Of a stretch of DNA of 64,000 bases, positions 36,991-43,781 are shown piece by piece; position 1 is the first letter of the stretch; each line of letters begins with the position of its first letter. Source of the stretch: Anaerotruncus massiliensis (ex Togo et al. 2026) (GTDB taxonomy: Bacteria; Bacillota; Clostridia; Oscillospirales; Ruminococcaceae); contig NZ_LT962687.1 of the NCBI RefSeq assembly GCF_900199635.1, forward strand, positions 308,863 to 372,862. Reading direction: 5' to 3'. A program made the position numbers and the translations under genes. Below the pieces are notes generated by a model. That model ran no database searches and was not told where the DNA came from. It saw only the letters and a program-made list of their open reading frames with translations.

Positions 36991-38202
36991 ATGGCAAAGA
37001 AGAAAAAAAACATACCTCAATATGGAACCGTCACACGAAAGGGTGTCCTGTATTACAGAACCCGGATTCTGGACGCAGACGGCAAGCAGGTGAGCTTGTA
37101 TGGGACTACCTGCGAGGAACTGTACGATAAAGAGCAGGAGGCGAGACGCCAGGTAGCGGAGATCATCTTCCACCGGGAGCATCCTACTGTGGCCGAGTAT
37201 TGTGAGAAGTGGCTGTTGATGCAATCCGCAAAAGTGTCGCCGGCTACACTGAAGGGCTACGCCTCCAATATGAAGAACTACATTATCAAGCCTTTGGGAG
37301 ATATGTATATGGAGGAAGTAACAGCGGATGATATTCGTCTGGCGCTGATCCCATTGTCCAATAAGTCCGAGAGCCTGCACAATACGGTGAATATGCTCCT
37401 CAAGTGCATTTTTTACTCGGCAGAGCGGAGCCAGTTGCTGGAATACAATCCGTGTGAGGGGATTTCGGCAAAAGGAGGGAAACCGACCCAAAAGAAAGAT
37501 TCGCTGACAGACCAGCAGGTGGAAGTGCTGCTGGAAACCGTCAAAGGACTTCCGCCGTATCTGTTTACCATGATCGGCTTATATGCCGGTCTGCGCCGAG
37601 AAGAAGCTCTCGCCTTGCAATGGGATTGTGTGTTCCTCGATGCACCCACTCCATATATCTCTGTGCGGCGCGCATGGCGATCAGAGCATAACAGACCGGT
37701 TATCTCTACAACGCTTAAGACGAAAGCAGCAAGAAGGGATATTCCCATTCCCAAATGCCTTGTGAATTGTCTGCGGGAAGCCAAGGCTGCCTCCAAATCG
37801 GAATATGTGATTGCCGATAGTGAGGGACAGCCCTTGTCATATTCGCAGTTCAAACGTGTCTGGCAGTACATCGTTGTTCGGTCTACCAAGGAGCGTACCT
37901 ATTATAAGTATGTGAACGGACAGAGCATCAAGTACACTGTTCAGCCGAGTCTGGGAGGACATCAGAAAAACAATCCCAACATTGTGTATAGCCTGGACTT
38001 CGATGTGACACCGCACCTGCTGCGGCATACCTACATCACCAATCTTCTGTATGCAGGTGTTGACCCCAAGACGGTCCAGTACCTTGCCGGACATGAGAAC
38101 AGCAAGACAACTATGGACATCTATGCAAGAGTAAAGTATAATAAACCAGAACAGCTATTCGATGTAGTAAATTCTGCATTTCATCAAGCTGTCCCCTCGT
38201 AA
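36991..38202 (+). CDS. Tyrosine recombinase/integrase 2 (paralogue of integrase 1)
   Basis: 403-residue recombinase clearly paralogous to the gene before it: same opening (KNIPQYGTVTRKGVLYYRTR), the same AEYCEKWLLMQS block, GLYAGLRREE, TPHLLRHTYITN, VDPKTVQYLAGHENSKTTMD and the catalytic IYARV. All catalytic residues are retained, so both copies could be active. GAGAAAGGAAA is the probable ribosome binding site. It is the last gene before the non-ICE region, where the element's active integrase is expected. The two copies have diverged mostly between motifs, suggesting different DNA specificity rather than a recent duplication. Confidence 0.92.
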   Translation: MAKKKKNIPQYGTVTRKGVLYYRTRILDADGKQVSLYGTTCEELYDKEQEARRQVAEIIFHREHPTVAEYCEKWLLMQSAKVSPATLKGYASNMKNYIIKPLGDMYMEEVTADDIRLALIPLSNKSESLHNTVNMLLKCIFYSAERSQLLEYNPCEGISAKGGKPTQKKDSLTDQQVEVLLETVKGLPPYLFTMIGLYAGLRREEALALQWDCVFLDAPTPYISVRRAWRSEHNRPVISTTLKTKAARRDIPIPKCLVNCLREAKAASKSEYVIADSEGQPLSYSQFKRVWQYIVVRSTKERTYYKYVNGQSIKYTVQPSLGGHQKNNPNIVYSLDFDVTPHLLRHTYITNLLYAGVDPKTVQYLAGHENSKTTMDIYARVKYNKPEQLFDVVNSAFHQAVPS

Positions 38203-38727
38203 AAGTGGCCTGTTTTTTGGTTAAGGAATAGGACAACCGAGGGGCCGAGGCTCAAAAAAGCCCGGAATATCAAGGAAAATCATCGCTCAGACGATTGAAG
38301 TACGGCCTCAAAGCGGCCCGCCGCGCGCCCCAGTTCTCCAAGCGCTGATCATTTCCCGGCTTTTTCAAACCGCATGGAGCCACGCTCCATGCGGTTTTTC
38401 GTTTTTTCGGAACGATTCCCGGGGACAGGCTTCTGCTGAAATTAATATGAAATTTTTGTGAATTTTACCCGTCAGCTGCGTTTTGGATTGGGGCAATTTT
38501 GTCCCAATTCGTCGAAAAAATGAGGAAAAAAACTGACAAAATGGATTTTTGACGAGGAAGTTGCACAAGATGGATTTGACAAAACTATGCAATCTGAATA
38601 TAATTGCAACTACTCCGGTATACTAAGCAAAGGGTAAATTTACCAGATTATTTTTTGACAGCGGAGTGCACCCAATGCGTACCGGCCGATGGAAATTCCC
38701 CCGGCCGGCGAGCAAGAAGGAGTAGGT
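38203..38727 (+). other. ICE/chromosome boundary region
   Basis: No gene seen. The right end of the ICE (attR) should be within the first part, just after integrase 2. It cannot be pinpointed without the left end. A terminator lies at 38367-38401. The part from 38400 to about 38640 is AT-rich and lies upstream of the 3D-domain gene, where its promoter is expected. Confidence 0.55.
38367..38401 (+). terminator. Intrinsic terminator-like hairpin
   Basis: AAACCGCATGGAGC pairs perfectly with GCTCCATGCGGTTT (three-base loop), followed by TT and, after CG, six T. It is bidirectional in form. Confidence 0.75.
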
Positions 38728-39774
38728 ATGAAAAAACTTTGGAGCGAAGTCCGCGCGCTGGGCAGGTTCCTGCGCAGCCGGATCTTTGCAGTCAGTATGC
38801 TTTCTCTCGTGCTGGCGTTCGTGGTCTACCAGATCACGACCACGACCAACACCGTCTACGTCATCGGCGAGGACGGCCGCACGGTGAGCCATACGATGGA
38901 AAACCGCCCCGACCGGATCCTGCAAAGCGTCGGCCTGGGCGCCCTGGCGGCCGGCGATCCGGGGCTGGGGGAGATCTCGGGACACTACGTCCAGGTGGAC
39001 ACGACGAAATCCTTCCGCGTCACCCTCACCGCGGACGGCGAGACGCAGGAATACGAGGTGGACAGCGGAACAACCGTCAGCGAGCTGCTCCACGACAACG
39101 GCATCGAATACGACGGCAACGACCTGCTGGGCCCGCCCGCCGAAAAATCGCTCGAGGATGGGGACGAGGTCGTCCTCCAGCGGGTGGAATATGAAAAATA
39201 CACCGTCGACGAGGCGATCCCCTATGAGACGGTGCGCAAGAATTCCCCGCTTCTGCGGGTGGGGAACAGCCGGACGATCCAGCCCGGCGCGGACGGCATC
39301 AAGACGCTGACCTACGTCCAGAGGACGGTCGACGGGGAGAAAGAGGACGTGCAGCTGCTCGGCGAGAAGGTCACCCTCGCGCCGGTCACCGAGACGATCC
39401 TCATCGGGTCGCTGACCCCCGTTTCCCCGCTTGATTTTGACCTCAACGTGGACGAGGAGGGCCGCCCGGTGGAGTACGCCCGGCTGCTGACCAACCAGGT
39501 CGCGACCGGCTACAGCGCGCGGCAGGGCGCCAAGACCGCCAGCGGGCGGTACGCGGTGCCGGGGCATGTCGCCGTCGACCCGCGTGAGATTCCCTACGGG
39601 TCCCGGCTGTATATTGTCTCGCACGACAACAATTTCATATACGGCTGCGCGATCGCCGCCGACACCGGCACCGGCCTGCTGGCCGACATCGTCGACGTCG
39701 ACCTCTTCTACGACACCTACGCGGAGAGCGCCCTCAACGGCCGCAAGATCGTGGATATCTACGTGCTCGATTAA
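38728..39774 (+). CDS. G5- and 3D-domain cell-wall protein (YabE/YuiC-like)
   Basis: 348-residue protein, probably exported. An N-terminal membrane segment (FAVSMLSLVLAFVVYQI, about residues 20-36) acts as signal anchor. It is followed by DUF348-like and ubiquitin-like segments and a G5 domain (IPYETVRKNSPLLRVGNSRT). The C-terminal 3D domain (about 245-348; ARQGAKTASGRYAVPGHVAV, IPYGSRLYI and the triple-Asp hallmark DIVDVDLFYDT) is found in cell-wall lytic transglycosylase-like and resuscitation-promoting proteins of Firmicutes. Role: peptidoglycan remodelling, from family knowledge. AGAAGGAG precedes the ATG. A GC palindrome follows the stop. Confidence 0.88.
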   Translation: MKKLWSEVRALGRFLRSRIFAVSMLSLVLAFVVYQITTTTNTVYVIGEDGRTVSHTMENRPDRILQSVGLGALAAGDPGLGEISGHYVQVDTTKSFRVTLTADGETQEYEVDSGTTVSELLHDNGIEYDGNDLLGPPAEKSLEDGDEVVLQRVEYEKYTVDEAIPYETVRKNSPLLRVGNSRTIQPGADGIKTLTYVQRTVDGEKEDVQLLGEKVTLAPVTETILIGSLTPVSPLDFDLNVDEEGRPVEYARLLTNQVATGYSARQGAKTASGRYAVPGHVAVDPREIPYGSRLYIVSHDNNFIYGCAIAADTGTGLLADIVDVDLFYDTYAESALNGRKIVDIYVLD

Positions 39775-39778
39775 AACA

Positions 39779-39808
39779 GGCGGCCGCACCCGTCCGGGTG
39801 CGGCCGCC
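39779..39808 (+). terminator. GC-rich hairpin after the 3D-domain gene
   Basis: GGCGGCCGCACCC pairs with GGGTGCGGCCGCC (four-base loop). Only a weak T-rich tract follows after nine bases, so termination may be imperfect. Confidence 0.6.
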
Positions 39809-39831
39809 TCCGTAAATTTTTGAAAAAAGAC

Positions 39832-39860
39832 TTGACGAAACCTTCCAAACATAGTATTAT
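39832..39860 (+). promoter_or_regulatory. Promoter of tRNA-Arg
   Basis: TTGACG, 17-nt spacer and TATTAT match a sigma-A promoter closely. The tRNA begins 25 nt after the -10 box. Confidence 0.75.
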
Positions 39861-39884
39861 AGTAAGGCTGATTACAGTCAGTAT

Positions 39885-39961
39885 GCGCCAGTAGCTCAGC
39901 TGGATAGAGTGACTGGCTACGAACCAGTAGGTCGGGGGTTCGAGTCCCTTCTGGCGCACCA
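39885..39961 (+). tRNA. tRNA-Arg (anticodon ACG)
   Basis: A 77-nt cloverleaf including an encoded 3' CCA. Acceptor stem GCGCCAG/CTGGCGC, D-arm GCTCAGCTGGATAGAGT, anticodon stem ACTGG/CCAGT with loop CTACGAA (ACG at positions 34-36), and T-arm GGGGGTTCGAGTCCC. ACG in DNA is normally A-to-I edited to read CGN codons. A terminator follows directly. Confidence 0.97.
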
Positions 39962-39962
39962 A

Positions 39963-39994
39963 AAACGGACACGCTCATGCGTGTCCGTTTTTTT
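39963..39994 (+). terminator. Intrinsic terminator of tRNA-Arg
   Basis: AAACGGACACGC pairs with GCGTGTCCGTTT around TCAT, followed by T. It could also serve the leftward gene whose stop is at 40017. Confidence 0.85.
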
Positions 39995-40016
39995 GTCCTT
40001 GGGCCTTGCGGAGGAT

Positions 40017-40442
40017 TCATTCGACGAAAGGTTGGTTATCGGACTCCGGTTTTTCTCCAATGGTGTACCCGCCGGCGTCCACGATGAATTTTGAGTATTT
40101 ATCATATTTTTCAAAAAAGTAGTTGGACACGGGAACGCGGAAGGCGGACACCGTAACGAACAGCCCGACCAGCAGGATGCTGAGGGCGACGGCCGCGAGC
40201 ATCGCGCCCTTGATCCCACGCCGGACGGCTTTCCCGCGGGCCTCTTCGCGCCGCTCTTTCTCCAGTTTCCGTTCGATCTCCCGCCAGATACGGTTTTTTA
40301 TCTCTTCGTCCGGGGCCGGCTCCGCGGCTGCGCGGGCATGGTCGGCCTCCCATTCGAGTTCCGCCGCGATCAGTCCGGCACATTTCAGCAGGTGCTCCAC
40401 TTTTTGTTCTTCATATTCCCGTTCGAAACTTTCAATGTCCAT
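40017..40442 (-). CDS. Putative membrane anti-sigma factor
   Basis: 141-residue protein with a charged N-terminal cytoplasmic domain (SFEREYEEQKVEHLLKCAGL, then a long E/R/K-rich helix), one membrane helix (AMLAAVALSILLVGLFVTVS) and a short extracellular tail. The ATG overlaps the stop codon of the upstream ECF-type sigma gene (TGATG), the hallmark of translationally coupled sigma/anti-sigma pairs. No family signature such as a ZAS motif is obvious. Function is inferred from topology and coupling. Confidence 0.65.
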   Translation of the reverse strand: MDIESFEREYEEQKVEHLLKCAGLIAAELEWEADHARAAAEPAPDEEIKNRIWREIERKLEKERREEARGKAVRRGIKGAMLAAVALSILLVGLFVTVSAFRVPVSNYFFEKYDKYSKFIVDAGGYTIGEKPESDNQPFVE

Positions 40443-41008
40443 CACGTCACTTCTTCCCTGGGAATAAGCCGCTTCAATTCCTCTTTTGCCCGCCTATGGA
40501 TGACGCTCGCATATTCCGGCGTGACGTCAAGCAGCCTGCTGACGTCCTTGATTTTCAACCCGTAATAATAGTGCAGGATGATGAAACTGCGGTAAAGCGG
40601 TTTCAGGTTTTGAACGTAGGCGCGGAGAAGCAGATAGGACTCGTTCCGGACGACCCCCCCTTCGACGGCTGCGGTCACGTCGGGCAGAGCCCCATATTTC
40701 TCTTCAAATTCGTCCATGCTCCGGCAGGGCTTGGCCGCGCGTTCGTTGATCAGGTTGAAAATCCGACGGGTGAGGCATTTCTTCAAATAACAGTACGGCG
40801 AATGCAGCTCCCGGAGGGTCTTTATGTGTCCGGTCATCTCCAGAAACAGCGCTTGCACCTGATCGAGGGAATCCTCCCGGCATTGCAGGATGGAATCGGC
40901 ATAGGAAACGAGTGCCCGATAGGTTTCATTATATAGTTTCTCCAGGTATTTCCGGTCCTCATCGTTCCCGATTCGGACGGCGAGCATAATCGGCAGCATG
41001 ATATACAC
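40442..41008 (-). CDS. ECF-like RNA polymerase sigma factor
   Basis: 188-residue sigma-70-family protein. The region 2-like part includes YLEKLYNETYRALVSYADSI. The region 4 helix-turn-helix is SFIILHYYYGLKIKDVSRLL followed by DVTPEYASVIHRRAKEELKR. A GTG start eight nt after AGGAGG was preferred to an ATG three codons later. The downstream gene appears to encode its membrane partner. Signal and regulon are unknown; the adjacent cell-wall gene and toxin cassette are possible targets only by proximity. Confidence 0.8.
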   Translation of the reverse strand: MYIMLPIMLAVRIGNDEDRKYLEKLYNETYRALVSYADSILQCREDSLDQVQALFLEMTGHIKTLRELHSPYCYLKKCLTRRIFNLINERAAKPCRSMDEFEEKYGALPDVTAAVEGGVVRNESYLLLRAYVQNLKPLYRSFIILHYYYGLKIKDVSRLLDVTPEYASVIHRRAKEELKRLIPREEVT

Positions 41009-41087
41009 GGTAACCGCCTCCTCCGCGCGTACATCAGTTGCAGGTTTTCACAGTGTGCCGCATTGCCGCGGGCAGCGCTCCCGCCAT

Positions 41088-41420
41088 TTATTTTCCATCG
41101 TTCTCAAGCCGATGCTCCTCCAGGAAGCGAAAGATGTCGGCTCGGCTGAACTGATACGCCCTGGGGCTGAACTGATCCGCCTCCTCGGGATTCAGCGTGC
41201 AGCCGAAAAAATAGGAGGCGGGAACGTCCAGGGCGCACGCGATTTCTTCGTAACAATAGAGCATGACGTGCTCTCCTTTTTCCAGACGCTTCAGCGTCTG
41301 CGTGGAGATGCCGGACAAGTTTGCGAGATCTTCGCGCGAAAGACCTCTTTCACGCCGCACCTTCGAAACGCGCAGTCCAGCTTCCTTGCTGAACGGAGTC
41401 GGTACCCTTTTCCTGTGCAT
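41088..41420 (-). CDS. XRE-family transcriptional regulator
   Basis: 110-residue protein. The helix-turn-helix spans about residues 17-70 (LRVSKVRRERGLSREDLANL, GISTQTLKRLEKGEHVMLYC), followed by a short C-terminal region (PASYFFGCTLNPEEADQFSP). A GGGAGGGAG site lies upstream of the ATG. It is monocistronic in appearance, between two sigma-like genes transcribed in the same direction. The regulatory target is not visible. Confidence 0.78.
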   Translation of the reverse strand: MHRKRVPTPFSKEAGLRVSKVRRERGLSREDLANLSGISTQTLKRLEKGEHVMLYCYEEIACALDVPASYFFGCTLNPEEADQFSPRAYQFSRADIFRFLEEHRLENDGK

Positions 41421-41708
41421 ATTAGCTCCCTCCCCTCCGGCTCCGATTATATTTTACCCATATTGTGAGAAATCAAAAAGAACGTATAGATTTAAAAGGG
41501 TGAAATAAGGACGGATTCCTAACAAATAGTTGTCCCAATTGATGCTGTTCGGAAAAATAACAAAGAAGGGGGAGCGCAGCCGGCGCCCCCGCCTCCTTTG
41601 TTCCGTATGCAGGATCCCTGCCGCCGTGATCGGCGCGGGGCCGGACTCCCCTGCCGGGGCGTTCCCGTCCATTCGCCGCGCCTGCGCCGTGGAAGGCCGA
41701 CACGGCGT
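41421..41708 (-). other. Intergenic region between XRE and sigma-like genes
   Basis: Nothing convincing is seen apart from an AT-rich tract (about 41450-41570) that probably carries the XRE gene promoter on the minus strand. The GC-rich half next to the sigma-like gene has short frames without ribosome binding sites. Confidence 0.4.
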
Positions 41709-42317
41709 TCAAGTGTTTTTCAACGCTTTGTCCTGCTCGATTATATAGGCCTTCAGCTTTTCCAGCGCCCGCCTTTTCGATTTTGAGACCGCGGACTCCG
41801 AGACGTTTAATATCCGGGCGATCCTTCGCGTTCCATACCCCCATATAAAGTGGCAGCGGATGATGTCCGCCTCGCGTTTCGTCAGCACCCCCAGGAGGTC
41901 CTCCAAAACGATGTTTGCATCGAACGCAGGCTCATAGGACATTTTAGATTCCAGCCAGCCCGGGGGGCCGCCGTTCTCATCGTCCGCGCCGGTGTAATTG
42001 GAGATCGGGATACAGAGGCGGCTTTTGTCGGCGGCCTTCGACAGGTGGATATAGGCGTTGTACATGCTTTTTATGATGTAGCCCGCGAGACGGTTGTCCT
42101 GATGCAGGGTATCCCTGTTTAGATCGACAGACCGGATGATTTGGATGAAATGCAGCGTCAGGCTGGCCTCCGCATCCTCGGCCGAAACAAGATGCAGCCG
42201 CCGTATGTAGGTTTTCATGAGAGGGCGGAACTGCGAAAGCAGACAGAGCATCGCATCTTGACCCGCACAATCCGTACGCTGGGCCTCCCGCACTTTTTTC
42301 ACCAGAAGATCAGACAT
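41709..42317 (-). CDS. Sigma-70-family / ECF-like sigma factor
   Basis: 202-residue protein. The N-terminal part (LLSQFRPLMKTYIRRLHLVS, AEDAEASLTLHFIQIIRSVD) resembles sigma region 2. The C-terminal region 4 reads LGVLTKREADIIRCHFIWGY then GTRRIARILNVSESAVSKSK. It has the look of helix-turn-helix sigma factors of Clostridia that govern mobile or toxin genes (compare TcdR/UviA-like roles, inferred). A purine-rich GGGGGGAAG precedes the ATG. It is not directly followed by an anti-sigma gene. UviA-type sigma factors control UviB holins, and a UviB-like holin gene is about 8.5 kb away. Confidence 0.75.
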   Translation of the reverse strand: MSDLLVKKVREAQRTDCAGQDAMLCLLSQFRPLMKTYIRRLHLVSAEDAEASLTLHFIQIIRSVDLNRDTLHQDNRLAGYIIKSMYNAYIHLSKAADKSRLCIPISNYTGADDENGGPPGWLESKMSYEPAFDANIVLEDLLGVLTKREADIIRCHFIWGYGTRRIARILNVSESAVSKSKRRALEKLKAYIIEQDKALKNT

Positions 42318-42771
42318 AGAGCTTCCCCCCTGGGTGATACCAAGGAAGCTACATGCTGAAACTTAACCCCCGATGTCGATTTTTTTCGAATGAGGAAGGG
42401 AAGAAGGGCCGCCGCGATTTTATGGCATGTTTTTTTACTTCCCTGATACGTTTGGGGGTTCCCTTCCCAGAAGTTCCATCTATTTACTAAGAAGGGAGAA
42501 AATAGAAAAACCTAACAGTAAATTTCATTTTTAGGCAAAAAAATTAGCGCCCCATAGGAGCGCGGGACATTGGCTGTATTCATGACTTGAAAACCGGTCC
42601 TGTTAAGGAGGCTCCCCTTTGTTTGATACAATAATTTCCATGTTGCGCTTGCAATAAAGGACTCGCAGAATTAAAATAAAAAATAGATCGAGAGATACGC
42701 TCACTGGAGTGCGGATATTTAAAGTAAACATTAAGTTGTTAGATGAAGAGAAAATAATGGAGGGCAGGAAT
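42318..42771 (+). promoter_or_regulatory. AT-rich intergenic region with a candidate promoter for the lipoprotein
   Basis: About 450 bp without a gene. TTGCAA (42649-42654), a 17-nt spacer and TAAAAT (42672-42677) form a plausible promoter 95 bp before the lipoprotein start. The rest shows no strong hairpin or conserved feature. Confidence 0.5.
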
Positions 42772-43734
42772 GTGAAAATCATGACAATTCTGGGGTTGGT
42801 GGGCCTGTTGGCTTTGGTCACCCCTGGCTGCTCTGGGCAGGAAAACATAAATCATGAGAATATTTCTGTGAATGGCCCTACATCGGCAGGAGAATCCGTG
42901 TCTCTCTCTTATTTGGAATTTCTGAAGGAGAAAGTATTGGCAAATGAGGTCCCGCTGCCCGACGGTTTTAAACCAGATGAGGGCGATGTGGAACTCAGAC
43001 TTGTTGCAGAGTTCCCTCCGAGCACTTTGCGATATACGCTCCTTTCAGTAGACGGAGATGTAACCCAATGGGTGCTTCTGGTTGACAAAGAAGGGGAGAT
43101 AAATTCTTTTCTGATCGGGGATAATTTGTTAAATGCACCGACGGTACGATTTGGGGATATCGATGCGGATAATGGGGATGAGATCATTTTGCAATGTGAA
43201 TTGGATGGTGCTGGTACCACAGGCCCCTATTTTAGAAGTCTTGTTCTTAAATATAATTGTGAAGAATCAAAAGTCATTTATGATTCCGATGAAGAAACTC
43301 AGTGGATAGATTTGGGATTCCGGTTTGCATTCCTGAATCAATACCAAGGACTTGCAAAAAATGTGAGAACAGGTAAGGAAGTGGCAATTGATACGTCGGA
43401 TTACCTGATATATGACGATAGCGGACAAATTGAGGATCCTTTATCGATCATAGAAGATAAAAAGTTCTTTGAAAATGCTATTAACACTGTGAAAAGCAGG
43501 AATAACTTTTTGATATTCAAACCGCAGGACATTGATCGCGATGGGAAGGATGAGATACTGGTAAGAGAGGATTTTTTTATCGATTATCAGTTTGCGCGCC
43601 GGATCGGCGCCTGTTACGCAGTGTTGGAATATGGCCCGACAGGCTTCACAATAAAAGATTGCAATTTCATAGGCACATATGATTTGAATCGAACGGCTTC
43701 GGATGAAAATTGGTTGTGGATCAATGAAAGCTAA
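42772..43734 (+). CDS. Secreted lipoprotein with Asp-rich VCBS/FG-GAP-like repeats; candidate immunity protein
   Basis: 320-residue lipoprotein. Signal sequence IMTILGLVGLLALVTPGC ends in a lipobox-like TPGC. The mature part has DIDADNGDEIIL and DIDRDGKDEILV, calcium-binding-like repeats seen in VCBS/FG-GAP beta-propeller segments. A GTG start eight nt after GGAGG was chosen; an ATG five codons earlier is possible. The gene is AT-rich, like the C-terminal tip of the convergent Rhs gene 45 bp away, and unlike everything around it. A toxin tip acting on the cell wall would need a surface-located antidote, so an immunity role is attractive but unproven. Confidence 0.7.
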   Translation: MKIMTILGLVGLLALVTPGCSGQENINHENISVNGPTSAGESVSLSYLEFLKEKVLANEVPLPDGFKPDEGDVELRLVAEFPPSTLRYTLLSVDGDVTQWVLLVDKEGEINSFLIGDNLLNAPTVRFGDIDADNGDEIILQCELDGAGTTGPYFRSLVLKYNCEESKVIYDSDEETQWIDLGFRFAFLNQYQGLAKNVRTGKEVAIDTSDYLIYDDSGQIEDPLSIIEDKKFFENAINTVKSRNNFLIFKPQDIDRDGKDEILVREDFFIDYQFARRIGACYAVLEYGPTGFTIKDCNFIGTYDLNRTASDENWLWINES

Positions 43735-43781
43735 AACAAATAAACGTGCGCTGCATGTCATGCAGCGCACGTTTATTTGTT
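43735..43781. terminator. Bidirectional terminator/palindrome between convergent genes
   Basis: Arms of 23 nt (43735-43757 and 43759-43781) are perfectly complementary, with AT-rich outer and GC-rich inner parts. This gives A/T runs on both strands. It fills the whole gap between the lipoprotein stop and the Rhs stop. Confidence 0.88.

Noticed and set aside
39885..39961. tRNA-Arg as the ICE integration site
   Set aside because: It is 1.7 kb beyond the last integrase, with a chromosomal 3D-domain gene in between, and no repeat of its 3' end is seen near the integrases.
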